A stretch of DNA of 64,000 bases from Streptomyces humicola (lineage in GTDB: Bacteria; Actinomycetota; Actinomycetes; Streptomycetales; Streptomycetaceae): the NCBI RefSeq assembly GCF_024436035.1, contig NZ_JANFNG010000008.1, positions 1-64,000 of the forward strand, given 5' to 3'. Numbering within the stretch: the stretch's first letter is position 1; each line of letters opens with the position of its first letter. Under the pieces are notes generated by a model, which saw only the letters and a list, made by a program, of their open reading frames with translations, made no database searches and was not told the DNA's origin. This document shows, in pieces, positions 1 to 10,928 of this stretch. The position numbers were made by a program, and so were the translations under genes.

Positions 1-27
1 CGCAGATCCATGCACCCATCCTGCACC

Positions 28-62
28 GGGGTGGGGGGGGCGGGGGGGGGCCCCCCCACCCC
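28..62 (-). terminator. G/C-run hairpin downstream of the RbpA-family gene
   Basis: A 12-base arm at 28-39 (GGGGTGGGGGGG) pairs exactly with 51-62 (CCCCCCCACCCC) around an 11-base G-rich loop. It lies 9 bases past the stop codon of the minus-strand gene at 71-406, where a terminator would sit. There is no T tract, which is usual for Streptomyces terminators. The G runs on the plus strand could also form a quadruplex. Confidence 0.5.
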
Positions 63-70
63 TCATCGCT

Positions 71-406
71 TCAGATCTCGCCGCGAAGCTTGGCGAGCGC
101 CTCGGCAAGGATCGCTTCGCCGTCCGCGTCGCTGCGCCGCTCCCGCACATACGCCAGGTGCGTCTTGTACGGCTCGGTGCGCGGCGGGTCCGGCGGGTTG
201 TTCTCGTCCTGCCCGGCCGGGAAGCCGCAGCGCGGACAGTCCCAGGTGTCCGGGATCTGCGCGTCACTGGCGAAACTCGGCTGGGTCTCGTGCCCGTTCG
301 AGCACCAGAAGGAGATGCGAAGGCGCGGTGCGGACTCGCCCCGCTCTGCCTCCCCCATCGGCCCCGCTCCGACCCGACTGCCACGGATCGCGTTGCCACT
401 TGCCAC
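71..406 (-). CDS. RNA polymerase-binding protein, RbpA family
   Basis: This 111-residue protein belongs to the actinobacterial RbpA family, which binds RNA polymerase and the principal sigma factor and stabilises the open complex. The core carries a Cys/His set (C35, H39, C57, C60) that looks zinc-binding. The C-terminal half has the family's ERRS-then-LAEAL-KLRG sigma-contact helix. The GTG start at 406 is preceded by GGGAG eight bases away. From memory, the first-described S. coelicolor RbpA has a different sequence, so this is probably the second Streptomyces paralogue; no gene symbol is assigned for that reason. It lies downstream of secG with about 200 bases between them. Confidence 0.88.
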   Translation of the reverse strand: MASGNAIRGSRVGAGPMGEAERGESAPRLRISFWCSNGHETQPSFASDAQIPDTWDCPRCGFPAGQDENNPPDPPRTEPYKTHLAYVRERRSDADGEAILAEALAKLRGEI

Positions 407-603
407 GGTCGTAACTCCCTGCGTGATGGTGCTGCGAGGTCGTCCATTTTACGAGGACCTTACGCCTCGTCCGGTGACAGGCCAATGGCCCGCCTCCCAA
501 GGGCGACGTTCCATCATAGTGACACCGGCCGACTGCGTCGGCAGGCCGCGGGGGAGACGGGCCGTCAGTTGCGCCTGGACCAGCGAGTATCAGGCGAGCG
601 GGC

Positions 604-840
604 TCAGCCCTTGAACTTCAGCAGCAGCCCGAGCACGATAATGCAGGCAAACCACAACAGACCAAGAACAATGGTGATCCGGTCAAGGTTGCGCTCAGCC
701 ACCGACGAACCACCGACCGACGACTGCATGCCGCCGCCGAACATGTCGGACAGGCCGCCGCCCTTCCCCTTGTGCATCAGCACCAGCAGCATCAGGAGCA
801 GGCTGAGGATGATGAGGGCGATGGAGAACCCGATGACCAC
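604..840 (-). CDS. secG: preprotein translocase subunit SecG
   Basis: SecG is the small membrane subunit of the SecYEG protein-export channel. The 78-residue product has two hydrophobic segments (about residues 2-20 and 52-74) flanking a Gly-rich cytoplasmic loop with the typical KGKGGGLSDMFGGGMQSS motif. I chose the GTG at 840 because homologues begin at the first membrane helix; the reading frame stays open upstream to 915 but that extension is not SecG-like. It lies about 100 bases downstream of tpiA on the same strand, the usual Streptomyces order, and may be cotranscribed with the glycolytic genes. Confidence 0.93.
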   Translation of the reverse strand: MVIGFSIALIILSLLLMLLVLMHKGKGGGLSDMFGGGMQSSVGGSSVAERNLDRITIVLGLLWFACIIVLGLLLKFKG

Positions 841-936
841 GGCTGGACCAACTCTCTGAGTGACCTGGGACGACGCGAGGGCCGGAGGCTGGCGTCGCCG
901 CTCCGGCCCTCGCAAGGGTACTTCGGATCGACGACC

Positions 937-1722
937 TCAGCCTACTGCCTGGTCGCGGAAGCGGACGATCTTGACGAACTCGTCCGCGTCCAGCGAGGCC
1001 CCGCCGACCAGGGCGCCGTCCACATCGGGCTGGGCCATGATCGACGCGACGTTCCCGGACTTCACCGAGCCGCCGTACTGGATGCGGACCGCGTCGGCCA
1101 GCTCCTGGCTGTAGAGCTCGGCGAGCCGGCCGCGGATCGCCGCGCAGACCTCCTGGGCGTCCTCGGGCGTCGCCACCTCGCCGGTGCCGATCGCCCAAAC
1201 GGGCTCGTAGGCGATCACAATTGACTGGGCCTGCTCGGCCGGGATGTCCTTGAGCGCGCCGTCGAGCTGGGACAGGGTGTACGGGACCTGGCGGCCCTCC
1301 TTGCGGATCTCCAGAGCCTCGCCGACGCACAGGATCGGGGTGAGGCCGTGCCGGTAGGCGGCCTTGATCTTGTGGTTGACGAGCTCGTCCGTCTCCGCGT
1401 GGTACTGGCGCCGCTCGCTGTGCCCGATCACGACGAACGTGCACTTCAGCTTGGCCAGCATCGGCCCGGAGATATCACCGGTGTAGGCACCGGAATCGAA
1501 GGGCGAGATGTCCTGGGCACCGTACTTGATCTTCAGCTTGTCGCCGTCGACCAGGGTCTGCACCGAGCGCAGGTCGGTGAAGGGCGGCAGGACGGCGACC
1601 TCGACGGCCTCGTAGTCCTTGTCGGCGAGGGCGAAGGAGAGCTTCTGGACGTGGGCGATGGCCTCGAGGTGGTTGAGGTTCATCTTCCAGTTACCCGCCA
1701 TGAGCGGGGTGCGCGAACTCAT
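937..1722 (-). CDS. tpiA: triosephosphate isomerase
   Basis: This enzyme interconverts dihydroxyacetone phosphate and glyceraldehyde-3-phosphate in glycolysis and gluconeogenesis. The 261-residue TIM barrel has the family catalytic residues: K13 in NWKMN, H101 in VIGHSERR and E173 in [11 protein letters not shown]. The phosphate-binding GGSV stretch is near the C-terminus. Length is normal for actinobacteria. It is 124 bases downstream of pgk on the same strand with no hairpin seen between them, so a pgk-tpiA transcript is likely. Confidence 0.98.
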   Translation of the reverse strand: MSSRTPLMAGNWKMNLNHLEAIAHVQKLSFALADKDYEAVEVAVLPPFTDLRSVQTLVDGDKLKIKYGAQDISPFDSGAYTGDISGPMLAKLKCTFVVIGHSERRQYHAETDELVNHKIKAAYRHGLTPILCVGEALEIRKEGRQVPYTLSQLDGALKDIPAEQAQSIVIAYEPVWAIGTGEVATPEDAQEVCAAIRGRLAELYSQELADAVRIQYGGSVKSGNVASIMAQPDVDGALVGGASLDADEFVKIVRFRDQAVG

Positions 1723-1846
1723 GCCGCTGCCTCCTTGTTCTCTTCTCCGCCCTCGCGGCGCAGAGGTGCCGGCATCATCGTCGTCTGCAGCCCGGCGGCC
1801 ATGGGGTTTCCCAAGCCGCAGGCCAGGGGCGCGTCGCTCACGTCAG

Positions 1847-3049
1847 TCAGTCCTCCAGTGCGGCGAGGCCGGGCAGCGTCTTGCCTTCGAGGTATTCCAG
1901 GCTGGCGCCGCCGCCGGTCGAGATGTGGCCGAAGGCGTTCTCGTCGAAGCCGAGGATGCGCACGGCCGCGGCCGAGTCGCCGCCGCCGACCACGGTGAAG
2001 GCGGGGGTGTCGACGAGCGCCTGGGCGACCGCGCGGGTGCCCTCGGCGTAGTCGGGGTGCTCGAAGACGCCCATCGGGCCGTTCCAGAAGACGGTCGCGG
2101 CGTCGGCGAGCTTCGACGCGAAGAGCTTGCGGGTCTCCGGGCCGATGTCGAGCCCCTCCAGGTCGGCCGGAATGGCGTCCGCGGCGACGGTGACCGGATG
2201 GGCCGGGGCCTTTGTCTTCAGGTCGGGGAACTCGGTGGCCGCGACGACGTCGACGGGCAGCACGAACTCCACGCCCTTGGCCTCGGCGCGGGCCAGGTAC
2301 TCCGTGACCGCCGGGATCTGGTCCTCCTGCAGCAGGCTCTTGCCGACCTCGTGGCCCATGGCCTTGAGGAAGGTGTAGGCCATGCCGCCGCCGATGAGGA
2401 TCCGGTCGGCCTTCTCCAGCAGGTGGTCGATCACACCGAGCTTGTCGGAGACCTTGGCGCCGCCGAGCACCACCGCGTACGGACGCTTCACGTTCTCGGT
2501 GAGCTTCTTGAGCACCTCGACCTCAGCGGCGATCAGGCCGCCCGCGGCGTGCGGCAGCCGGGCCGGCAGGTCGTAGACGGAGGCGTGCTTGCGGTGCACG
2601 GCACCGAAACCGTCGCCCACGTACGCGTCGGCGAGCGAGGCCAGCTCGGCCGCGAACGCACCGCGTTCGGCGTCGTCCTTGGCCGTCTCGCCGGCGTTGA
2701 AGCGCAGGTTCTCCAGCAGCGTGACCTCGCCGTCGCCGAGAGCCGCGACGGTGGCCTTCGCGCTGTCGCCCACGGTGTCGGTCGCGAACGCAACCGGCCT
2801 GCCGAGCAGTTCACCGAGCCGCTTGGCGACCGGTGCCAGCGAGAACTTCGGGTCCGGCGCACCCTTGGGGCGGCCGAGGTGGGAGGCGACGATCACCTTG
2901 GCGCCGCGCTCGGCGAGCGTGGTGATCGTCGGCACGGCGGCGCGGATCCGGCCGTCGTCGGTGATGACGTCCCCGTCGAGCGGGACGTTGAGGTCGGCGC
3001 GGACGAACACCCGCTTGCCCGCGACCTCCAGGTCGTCGATGGTCTTCAT
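1847..3049 (-). CDS. pgk: phosphoglycerate kinase
   Basis: Phosphoglycerate kinase transfers the acyl phosphate of 1,3-bisphosphoglycerate to ADP. The 400-residue protein shows the two-lobed family pattern: N-terminal [10 protein letters not shown] and the SHLGRPKG substrate loop, a central [14 protein letters not shown] nucleotide-lobe motif, and C-terminal [12 protein letters not shown] plus [14 protein letters not shown]. The ATG start follows GGAGCC. A strong hairpin separates it from gap upstream, so gap and pgk-tpiA are probably separate transcripts. Confidence 0.98.
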   Translation of the reverse strand: MKTIDDLEVAGKRVFVRADLNVPLDGDVITDDGRIRAAVPTITTLAERGAKVIVASHLGRPKGAPDPKFSLAPVAKRLGELLGRPVAFATDTVGDSAKATVAALGDGEVTLLENLRFNAGETAKDDAERGAFAAELASLADAYVGDGFGAVHRKHASVYDLPARLPHAAGGLIAAEVEVLKKLTENVKRPYAVVLGGAKVSDKLGVIDHLLEKADRILIGGGMAYTFLKAMGHEVGKSLLQEDQIPAVTEYLARAEAKGVEFVLPVDVVAATEFPDLKTKAPAHPVTVAADAIPADLEGLDIGPETRKLFASKLADAATVFWNGPMGVFEHPDYAEGTRAVAQALVDTPAFTVVGGGDSAAAVRILGFDENAFGHISTGGGASLEYLEGKTLPGLAALED

Positions 3050-3089
3050 GGGGAGGGGCTCCTCGTGGACTTCTGTTCAGCTCACGGAA

Positions 3090-3127
3090 CAGGGTCCGTA
3101 CGACTGCTGTGTCGTGCGGACCCTGTC
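3090..3127 (-). terminator. intergenic hairpin between gap and pgk
   Basis: Arms at 3090-3105 (ACAGGGTCCGTACGAC) and 3112-3127 pair over 16 positions with one mismatch (a G-U pair in a plus-strand RNA, an A-C mismatch in the gap transcript), around a 6-base loop. It sits 35 bases past the gap stop codon and before the pgk start, so it most likely ends or attenuates the gap transcript. Confidence 0.75.
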
Positions 3128-3161
3128 CCTGCGCATCACGGTGCTGGTGTGAGCGGGGTCG

Positions 3162-4301
<1,140 letters not shown>

Positions 4302-5279
4302 TCAGCCGACCATCTCCTCCGTCAGATTCGACTCGGTGCCGGGAATGCCCAGGTCGGCGGCGCGTTTGTCGGCCATGGCCAGCAGGCGCCTGATGCGGCC
4401 GGCCACCGCGTCCTTGGTGAGCGGCGGGTCGGCGAGCGAGCCCAGCTCCTCCAGCGAGGCCTGCTTGTGGTCCATGCGCAGCCGGCCGGCGGCGGCCAGG
4501 TGCTCGGGCACCTCGTCACCGAGGATCTCCAGGGCGCGCTGGACCCGGGCGCCCGCGGCGACTGCGGCGCGCGCCGAGCGCCGCAGATTGGCGTCGTCGA
4601 AGTTGGCGAGGCGGTTGGCGGTGGCCCGCACCTCGCGGCGCATCCGGCGCTCCTCCCAGGCGAGCACGGACTCGTGCGCCCCGAGCCGGGTCAGCAGCGC
4701 GCCGATGGCGTCGCCGTCGCGTACCACGACACGGTCCACGCCGCGCACCTCGCGGGCCTTGGACGGGATGCCGAGCCTGCGGGCAGCGCCGACCAGCGCG
4801 AGCGCGGCCTCGGGCCCTGGGCAGGTGACCTCCAGGGACGAGGAGCGGCCCGGCTCGGTGAGCGAGCCGTGGGCGAGGAAGGCGCCGCGCCAGGCGGCCT
4901 CGGCGTCGCAGGTCGCCCCCGAGACGACCTGCGGCGGCAGGCCGCGGATGGGGCGGCCGCGGCCGTCGACGAGCCCGGTCTGCCGGGCCAGCTGGTCGCC
5001 GCCGCCCACCACGCGCACGACGTACCGGCTGCCCCTGCGCAGCCCGCCTGGAGCCATCACCACCAGGTCGGAGGGGTGGCCGAAGATCTCCAGGATGTCC
5101 TTGCGCAGCCGCCGGGCCGCGATGCCGGTGTCCAGCTCCGCCTCGATCACGATGCGGCCGCTGACGAGGTGCAGGCCGCCCGCGAACCGCAGGATCGATG
5201 ACACCTCCGCCTTGCGGCAGCAGGTCCGGGTGACGGGGAGCCGGGAGATCTCGTCCTTCACCGCTGCCGTCATCGCCAT
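4302..5279 (-). CDS. whiA: sporulation transcription factor WhiA
   Basis: WhiA is the DNA-binding regulator required for sporulation septation in Streptomyces, acting with WhiB. The 325-residue protein begins [15 protein letters not shown]. It has the N-terminal domain related to LAGLIDADG homing endonucleases without the catalytic acids, and a C-terminal helix-turn-helix region (about residues 260-310, containing [20 protein letters not shown]). Its start overlaps the end of the yvcK gene by 10 bases, indicating translational coupling in the uvrC-rapZ-yvcK-whiA operon. Confidence 0.97.
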   Translation of the reverse strand: MAMTAAVKDEISRLPVTRTCCRKAEVSSILRFAGGLHLVSGRIVIEAELDTGIAARRLRKDILEIFGHPSDLVVMAPGGLRRGSRYVVRVVGGGDQLARQTGLVDGRGRPIRGLPPQVVSGATCDAEAAWRGAFLAHGSLTEPGRSSSLEVTCPGPEAALALVGAARRLGIPSKAREVRGVDRVVVRDGDAIGALLTRLGAHESVLAWEERRMRREVRATANRLANFDDANLRRSARAAVAAGARVQRALEILGDEVPEHLAAAGRLRMDHKQASLEELGSLADPPLTKDAVAGRIRRLLAMADKRAADLGIPGTESNLTEEMVG

Positions 5280-6280
5280 GGGCCGATCCTTCCATGCATC
5301 CGAAAAATCCGGTCGTACGCGGCGGCCAGCAGCTCCGGGTCGTGCCGCGGCCCGTCGGGGGCGGCGACCTTGGCGAGCTCGACAGACGCCCCCAGCCGCT
5401 CGGCGGCCTCGTCGAGGCTCACACGATCGGGCACGGCGGCTTCGTCGGCCAGCACCACGTCGATGGTGAGTTTAGGGGCGTGTCGGGCCAAAACCTCCAA
5501 GTGACGCTGCGGAGAAAAACCCTCGGTCTCTCCCGGTTGCGGGGCGAGGTTGAGGGTGAGCACGCGCCGGGCGCGGGTCTCGGTCAGCGCCTCGGCCAGC
5601 TCCGGGACGAGCAGGTGCGGGATGACGGAGGAGAACCAGGAGCCCGGACCGAGAACGACCCAGTCGGCGTCGAGGACGGCCTGGACGGCCTCGGGCACCG
5701 CGGGCGGGTCGTGCGGCAGCAGCCGGACTTCCTGCACTTCGCCGGGGGTCAGGGCGACGGTGGCCTGGCCACGGACCGTGTCCGTCTCGTCGGGGCGCGC
5801 CGGGTCGTGGCCGCGTACCGTCGCCTCCAGCTCCAGCGGCACCGCCGACATCGGCAGCACCCGGCCGTGCGCGCCGAGCAGCCTGCCGACCCACTCCAGC
5901 GCGGCGACCGGGTCGCCCAGCTGTTCCCAGAGCGCGACGATCAGCAGATTGCCGACGGCGTGCCCGTGCATCTCACCCTTACTGGTGAACCGGTGCTGGA
6001 TCACACGTGACCACGTCTGGCCCCACTCGTCGTCCCCGCACAGCGCCGCAAGCGCCTTGCGCAGATCACCGGGCGGCAGCACCCCGAGCTCGCTGCGCAG
6101 ACGTCCGCTGGAGCCGCCGTCGTCGGCGACGGTCACCACCGCCGTCAGGTCCTGGGTGATCCGGCGCAGCGCCGCGAGCGAGGCGGACAGGCCGTGGCCG
6201 CCGCCGAGCGCCACCACCTTGGGCGTCGAGCCGGATCCGCTGGAGCGGCGCAGCCGCCGTACCGTCCTCGTCCTGATCAC
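5270..6280 (-). CDS. gluconeogenesis factor, YvcK/CofD-like family
   Basis: Members of the YvcK (GlmR/MgfK) family bind UDP-sugars and influence central carbon use and cell-wall precursor supply; they share a fold with the CofD 2-phospholactate transferases. The 336-residue protein has the N-terminal nucleotide motif [18 protein letters not shown], then [13 protein letters not shown] and [12 protein letters not shown], and the later [12 protein letters not shown]. The GTG start at 6280 overlaps the rapZ stop as GTGA, and the 3' end overlaps whiA by 10 bases. The pairing with rapZ and whiA is conserved in Gram-positive bacteria. Confidence 0.94.
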   Translation of the reverse strand: MIRTRTVRRLRRSSGSGSTPKVVALGGGHGLSASLAALRRITQDLTAVVTVADDGGSSGRLRSELGVLPPGDLRKALAALCGDDEWGQTWSRVIQHRFTSKGEMHGHAVGNLLIVALWEQLGDPVAALEWVGRLLGAHGRVLPMSAVPLELEATVRGHDPARPDETDTVRGQATVALTPGEVQEVRLLPHDPPAVPEAVQAVLDADWVVLGPGSWFSSVIPHLLVPELAEALTETRARRVLTLNLAPQPGETEGFSPQRHLEVLARHAPKLTIDVVLADEAAVPDRVSLDEAAERLGASVELAKVAAPDGPRHDPELLAAAYDRIFRMHGRIGPWR

Positions 6281-7209
6281 TCGCGCCCCATGTCGCGGTG
6301 GACGACGACGGTCTCCACACCGTCGGAGGAGAGCCGGCGGGCCAGCCGCTCCGACATCGCGACGCTGCGGTGCTTGCCGCCGGTGCAGCCGACCGCGATC
6401 GTCACATAGCGCTTGCCCTCGCGCCGGTAGCCGGCGGCGATGATGTGCAGGATCTCGGCGTAGCGGTCGAGGAACTCCTTGGCGCCGGGCTGGTTGAAGA
6501 CGTAGGTGGCGACCTCGTCGTTGAGCCCGGTGTACGGACGCAGTTCGGGCACCCAGTGGGGGTTGGGCAGGAAGCGGCAGTCGACGACGAGGTCGGCGTC
6601 GACGGGCAGCCCGTACTTGTAGCCGAACGACATCACGGTGGCCCGCAGCTCGGGCTCCTCCTCGCCGGCGAACTGGGCGTCCATCTTGGCGCGCAGTTCG
6701 TGCACGTTCAGGCCGGAGGTGTCGATCACGAGGTCGGCGTTGCCGCGCAGCTCGCGCAGCAGATCGCGCTCCAGGGCGATGCCGTCGACGATGCGGCCGT
6801 CGTCCTGCAGCGGGTGCGGCCGGCGCACGGACTCGAAGCGGCGCACCAGCGCGTCGTCCGAGGCCTCGAGGAAGAGCACGCGCCGCTGGACGCCCTTCGC
6901 GTCCAGGTCGGCAAGGGACTCGCGCAGGTTGTCGAAGAAGCGGCGGCCACGCACGTCGACGACGACGGCGATGCGGGCGACATTCCCCTGCGAGCGGGCG
7001 CCGAGGTCGACCATGGTGGGAATCAGCGCGGGGGGCAGGTTGTCCACGACGAACCAGCCGAGATCTTCGAGACACTTGGCCGCGGTGCTGCGGCCGGCCC
7101 CGGACATGCCCGAGATGATCACCAGTTCGGGGATGGCTTCCGCCGGTTCACCCGTTCCGCCCGTACTCACCTGTGCTCCGTCTCCATCGGTCTCGCTCAT
7201 GATCATCAT
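6277..7209 (-). CDS. rapZ: RapZ-family nucleotide-binding protein
   Basis: RapZ (YvcJ) is a P-loop protein; in enterobacteria it is an RNase adaptor controlling GlmS levels, and in Gram-positives its role is less clear. The 310-residue product has Walker A at residues 34-42 (GMSGAGRST, Arg in the place of the usual Lys), and the conserved C-terminal [19 protein letters not shown] stretch thought to bind RNA or a signal. The ATG at 7209 overlaps the uvrC stop as ATGA; ATG codons two and four are alternative starts. The 3' end overlaps yvcK by 4 bases. Confidence 0.95.
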   Translation of the reverse strand: MMIMSETDGDGAQVSTGGTGEPAEAIPELVIISGMSGAGRSTAAKCLEDLGWFVVDNLPPALIPTMVDLGARSQGNVARIAVVVDVRGRRFFDNLRESLADLDAKGVQRRVLFLEASDDALVRRFESVRRPHPLQDDGRIVDGIALERDLLRELRGNADLVIDTSGLNVHELRAKMDAQFAGEEEPELRATVMSFGYKYGLPVDADLVVDCRFLPNPHWVPELRPYTGLNDEVATYVFNQPGAKEFLDRYAEILHIIAAGYRREGKRYVTIAVGCTGGKHRSVAMSERLARRLSSDGVETVVVHRDMGRE

Positions 7210-9215
7210 CCCCGTTCCTGTGCCGCCGTCTCTTCTTCCTCAATGATCTCCCCAGTCGCGGTGTTCACCGCGGGAACGGCGGGTGAAGCCTGCGCGAGCG
7301 CGGCGGCCACCGCTTCGGCCGTCCTGCGACCCACCCCAGGCACCTCGCAGATCTGTTCGACGGTAGCCGAGCGCAGTCGTTTGACGGAGCCGAAGTGCTT
7401 GAGCAGCGCCTGCTTGCGCGTCTCGCCGAGCCCGGGCACGACGTCCAGCGCCCCGGCCCTCATCGATTTCGAGCGCTTGCTGCGCTGGTAGGAGATGGCG
7501 AAGCGGTGCGCCTCGTCCCGTACCCGCTGCAGCATGTACAGGCCCTCGCTGGTGCGCGGCAGGATCACGGGATCGTCCGCCTTCGGAAGCCATACCTCCT
7601 CCAAGCGCTTGGCGAGTCCGCAGACCGCCACGTCCTCGATGCCGAGCTCCTCAAGCGCCCGCTGGGCGGCGGCGACCTGCGGCTGGCCGCCGTCGACCAC
7701 GACGAGCTGCGGCGGGTAGGCGAACTTGCGGGGGCGTCCGGTCTCGGGGTCGATCGGGCCATTCGTCGGTTCACCGGCATCCGCAGATTCCGCTTCTTCC
7801 CACTCACCGGTCTTCTGCTTCTCCTGCAGATAGCGCCGGAACCGCCGGGAGACCACCTCGTGCATGGAACGGACATCGTCCTGCCCCGCGAAGCCTTTGA
7901 CCTGGAACCGCCGGTATTCACTCTTGCGGGCCAGGCCGTCCTCGAAGACGACCATGGAGGCCACTACGTCCTCGCCATGCAGGTGCGAGATGTCGAAGCA
8001 CTCGATGCGCAGCGGCGCGGAATCGAGGTCCAGCGCCTCGGCGATCTCTTCCAGGGCGCGGGAGCGGGTGGTCAGGTCGGAGGCGCGCTTGGTCTTGTGC
8101 AGCGCGAGCGCCTGCTGCGCGTTGCGCTGCACCGTCGCCATCAGGTCCTTCTTGTCGCCGCGCTGCGGCACCCGCAGGCTGACGTTCGCGCCGCGGCGCT
8201 GCCCGAGCCAAGCGGCTATCGGCTCGACCGGATCCGGGAGTGCCGCCACGAGCACTTCCTTCGGCACGGCGTCGCCGCGCTCCTCCCCGTACAGCTGCTG
8301 CAGCGCGTGCTCGACGAGGCCCGCGGTGTCGACCGCCTCGACCTTGTCGGTGACCCAGCCGCGCTGGCCGCGCACCCGTCCGCCGCGCACGTGGAAGATC
8401 TGGACCGCCGCTTCCAGTTCGTCCTCGGCGACCGCGATCAGGTCGGCGTCGGTGGCGTCGGCGAGGACGACGGCGTTCTTCTCCATCGCCCGCTTGAGCG
8501 CCTCGATGTCGTCGCGCAGCCTCGCGGCCCGCTCGTACTCCATCTCCGACGCCGCGTCCTGCATCTGCTTCTCCAGGCGGCGCAGATAGGTGCCCGTGCG
8601 CCCGGCCATGAAGTCGCAGAACTCCTCGGCGAGTTCGCGGTGCTCCTCGGCGGTGACGCGGCCGACGCACGGCGCGGAGCACTTGCCGATGTACCCGAGC
8701 AGGCAGGGCCGGCCGATCTGGTGGGAGCGCTTGAACACGCCCGCGGAGCAGGTGCGTACGGGGAAGACGCGCAGCAGCAGATCGACGGTCTCGCGGATCG
8801 CCCACGCGTGGGCGTAGGGCCCGAAGTAGCGCACGCCCTTGCGCTTCGGGCCGCGCATCACCTGCACCCGTGGGAACTCCTCGTTCATGGTGACGGCGAG
8901 CGACGGATAGCTCTTGTCGTCGCGGTACTTGACGTTGAAGCGCGGATCGAACTCCTTGATCCAGGAGTACTCCAGCTGCAGCGCCTCGACCTCGGTGGTC
9001 ACCACCGTCCATTCGACGGAGGCGGCCGTGGTGACCATCGTGCGGGTGCGCGGGTGCAGATGGGCCAGGTCCTGGAAGTACGAGGACAGCCGCTGCCGCA
9101 GGCTCTTGGCCTTGCCGACGTAGATCACGCGGCCGTGCTCGTCCCGGAACCTGTACACCCCGGGGGAGTCGGGGATCTGTCCCGGCTTCGGACGGTAGCT
9201 GGACGGGTCGGCCAT
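7206..9215 (-). CDS. uvrC: excinuclease ABC subunit UvrC
   Basis: UvrC makes both incisions around a lesion in nucleotide excision repair after UvrB is loaded. The 669-residue protein has the N-terminal GIY-YIG nuclease (about residues 15-95, with [22 protein letters not shown]), a cluster of Cys at about 156-182, a UVR motif, the RNase H-like nuclease ([21 protein letters not shown]) and tandem helix-hairpin-helix motifs at the C-terminus. It is the first gene of the four-gene minus-strand operon with rapZ, yvcK and whiA. Confidence 0.97.
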   Translation of the reverse strand: MADPSSYRPKPGQIPDSPGVYRFRDEHGRVIYVGKAKSLRQRLSSYFQDLAHLHPRTRTMVTTAASVEWTVVTTEVEALQLEYSWIKEFDPRFNVKYRDDKSYPSLAVTMNEEFPRVQVMRGPKRKGVRYFGPYAHAWAIRETVDLLLRVFPVRTCSAGVFKRSHQIGRPCLLGYIGKCSAPCVGRVTAEEHRELAEEFCDFMAGRTGTYLRRLEKQMQDAASEMEYERAARLRDDIEALKRAMEKNAVVLADATDADLIAVAEDELEAAVQIFHVRGGRVRGQRGWVTDKVEAVDTAGLVEHALQQLYGEERGDAVPKEVLVAALPDPVEPIAAWLGQRRGANVSLRVPQRGDKKDLMATVQRNAQQALALHKTKRASDLTTRSRALEEIAEALDLDSAPLRIECFDISHLHGEDVVASMVVFEDGLARKSEYRRFQVKGFAGQDDVRSMHEVVSRRFRRYLQEKQKTGEWEEAESADAGEPTNGPIDPETGRPRKFAYPPQLVVVDGGQPQVAAAQRALEELGIEDVAVCGLAKRLEEVWLPKADDPVILPRTSEGLYMLQRVRDEAHRFAISYQRSKRSKSMRAGALDVVPGLGETRKQALLKHFGSVKRLRSATVEQICEVPGVGRRTAEAVAAALAQASPAVPAVNTATGEIIEEEETAAQERG

Positions 9216-9245
9216 GGCTTCACCCTACTGGCGGTGACCGACAAA

Positions 9246-9280
9246 CCGGCCCGACGGCGCGTGGGTCGCCGTCGGGCCGG
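9246..9280 (-). terminator. perfect 14-bp stem hairpin
   Basis: CCGGCCCGACGGCG at 9246-9259 pairs exactly with 9267-9280 around a 7-base loop. It lies 21 bases past the stop of the minus-strand gene at 9301-10110 and upstream of uvrC, so it should terminate the protease operon transcript before the uvrC promoter region. Confidence 0.82.
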
Positions 9281-9300
9281 GTGGGGGGAGGCGCCGGCGG

Positions 9301-10110
9301 TCAGCCGCGGCGGCGGGCGCGCGCCGCGAGGAGGGCCGCCGCGCCCGCAGCCGCGGCTGCCGCGCCGCCCCCGATCTCCACGGCCGTCCGGGCGCTGCCG
9401 GCGGTGGTCCCGGGCGCCGAAGCCGCTACCGCGGCCGGTCGCGGCGCGGCCTGGCCGTCGTAGCCGCCGCCCTCGCCCGACGTGTCGTAGGCCGAGCCGG
9501 GCAGCTTGTCCCCGTACCGGCGGTGGACGAGCCGCTGGTAGGCGGCGAGTGCGACCCCTCCGGCGCCGACCTCGTGCCGCGCGTCGGCGTTGAGCGGCAG
9601 CACGCGCCCGCCGCGCAGCACGTACCAGCCGTCGGTCTGCGGTTCGTGGAAGACGGTGCCGTCGCCGTGCGCCGCGGCCGCCTCGGTCGTCTCGTCGGCA
9701 CCGGACGCGATGTTCACAACCTTCCAGCCGCCGCCCGTCCACGCCGTCCAGACCGATGCGGCCCGGCCGTCAGCGCAGACCGCGGCGGTGGCGAGGAACT
9801 GCGGGTCGGCGACGGGGGCGTCGGCCCGTCCCGCGACGAAGCCGGGGTCGAGGCTGAAGACGGTCACGGTCGGCCCGCTCAGGCGAGGTGCGGCCGTCGT
9901 CGCCGCCGTCCCGCCCTCGTGGGCGAAGAAACGGGAGAGGACGGCGAGCGTCGCGGGCGCGCCGGCGGCGTCGCGCGCCCGGGCGGTCTGGGAGGCGGTG
10001 AAGGGGACAGGGGTGGGATGCGGCGCGTCGGCGAGGGCGGGGGACGCGGCGCCGGCGGCCAGGGCCGTGGCGGTGAGCAGGGCCGCTGCGGTGAAGCGGA
10101 ACACGGTCAT
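9301..10110 (-). CDS. secreted, C-terminally anchored protein of unknown function
   Basis: No family was recognised. The 269-residue product starts with a signal peptide (MTVFRFTAAALLTATALAAG, likely cut after ALA near residue 27). A soluble middle follows, and the C-terminal Ala/Gly-rich hydrophobic stretch ending in ARARRRG resembles a membrane anchor. Starts are ATG 10110 (GGAG ten bases upstream) or GTG 10119, which overlaps the protease stop as GTGA. It is therefore translationally coupled to the secreted papain-like protease and may be its partner, inhibitor or substrate; that role is inference. Confidence 0.8.
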   Translation of the reverse strand: MTVFRFTAAALLTATALAAGAASPALADAPHPTPVPFTASQTARARDAAGAPATLAVLSRFFAHEGGTAATTAAPRLSGPTVTVFSLDPGFVAGRADAPVADPQFLATAAVCADGRAASVWTAWTGGGWKVVNIASGADETTEAAAAHGDGTVFHEPQTDGWYVLRGGRVLPLNADARHEVGAGGVALAAYQRLVHRRYGDKLPGSAYDTSGEGGGYDGQAAPRPAAVAASAPGTTAGSARTAVEIGGGAAAAAAGAAALLAARARRRG

Positions 10111-10115
10111 GGCGG

Positions 10116-10715
10116 TCACGCTCCGATCCCGTAGAGCGAATGGGTCCATGTGAACGTGTCGTTGCTCACGTACCAGGAGTAATCGCCCCAGTTGTAGCGG
10201 TCGTTGGACGGCCACGGATCTCCCCAGTACACCCAGTTGTCGCTGGTGTCGTAGCCGTACAGGACGTGCATGTGGCCGCCGCCGGAGCTCCACTGGATGC
10301 GGGTCTCGACGGGCCGGCCGGCGTTGATCTCGTTCTGCACGGTCCCGTAGCGCAGATTGCCGGAGACATATGTGCCGGGATCGATGCCGGCCCAGTCGAA
10401 CGCGGTCTGCACATCGGCGAGCGAGGCCTGCCAGTTGCCGCATGCGGTGCCCTGGGGCTCGTTGAACGCGGCGTCGCAGAACTGGTTCTGGGTGTACTCG
10501 CGGCCGAACCAGGAGGCAATGGTGTTGCCGCTCGCGGCCCAGCACCAGTTGCTGTTCTGCTGCGCCTGCATGGTGATGTTCAGTTGCTTCGAGCTGCCGT
10601 CTGCGCGGGCCGCGGTGGCGGTGGCCGTGGAGGCTCCGAGTACGGCGAGTACGGCGAGGAGCGCGGACGCGAGGCGTCTGCTGCCGCGGGGTGGGGGGAC
10701 GGGGATTCGGTGCAT
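10116..10715 (-). CDS. secreted papain-like cysteine protease
   Basis: The 199-residue product is an exported protease of the papain-like/C39-type fold. A Sec signal peptide covers about residues 1-38 (Arg-rich start, Ala/Leu core, cut near ARA-DG). The catalytic Cys is C58 in NSNWCWAASG, the His is H148 in GGGHMHVLYGYD, and D166 in VYWGDPW fits the third catalytic residue. The ATG at 10715 has GGGAGGA about eight bases upstream, so I prefer it to the open frame extending to 10778. It is first in a two-gene operon with the anchored protein downstream and is divergent from the regulator at 10921. Confidence 0.85.
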   Translation of the reverse strand: MHRIPVPPPRGSRRLASALLAVLAVLGASTATATAARADGSSKQLNITMQAQQNSNWCWAASGNTIASWFGREYTQNQFCDAAFNEPQGTACGNWQASLADVQTAFDWAGIDPGTYVSGNLRYGTVQNEINAGRPVETRIQWSSGGGHMHVLYGYDTSDNWVYWGDPWPSNDRYNWGDYSWYVSNDTFTWTHSLYGIGA

Positions 10716-10827
10716 GGGTGCGTTCCTCCCTGGAGTGGGGGTGGGAAGGAGCGCGTCCGGACGCTGCGTGAGCAGCATCGAGCCACCCGCCCGGCCGGGT
10801 CAACGCGCCTCGGCGCGCGGCTGGCGG

Positions 10828-10928
10828 CGGTGTGAACGGCGGCCGTACGGTGTGAACGCCATGGTCCGTACCAACTCGCGGGCGGTGGTGCAGGATCCGG
10901 CCACGGCCCGGGCGGAGTGAATGTTCAC
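10828..10928 (+). promoter_or_regulatory. three GTGAAC half-sites before the regulator gene
   Basis: The 11-base sequence CGGTGTGAACG occurs at 10828-10838 and again at 10848-10858, exactly 20 bases apart (two helical turns). A third half-site lies inverted at 10923-10928, within the imperfect palindrome GTGAATGTTCAC (10917-10928) that covers the start codon at 10921. The arrangement fits a protein binding site controlling the regulator or the divergent protease operon; the binder is unknown. Confidence 0.4.
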
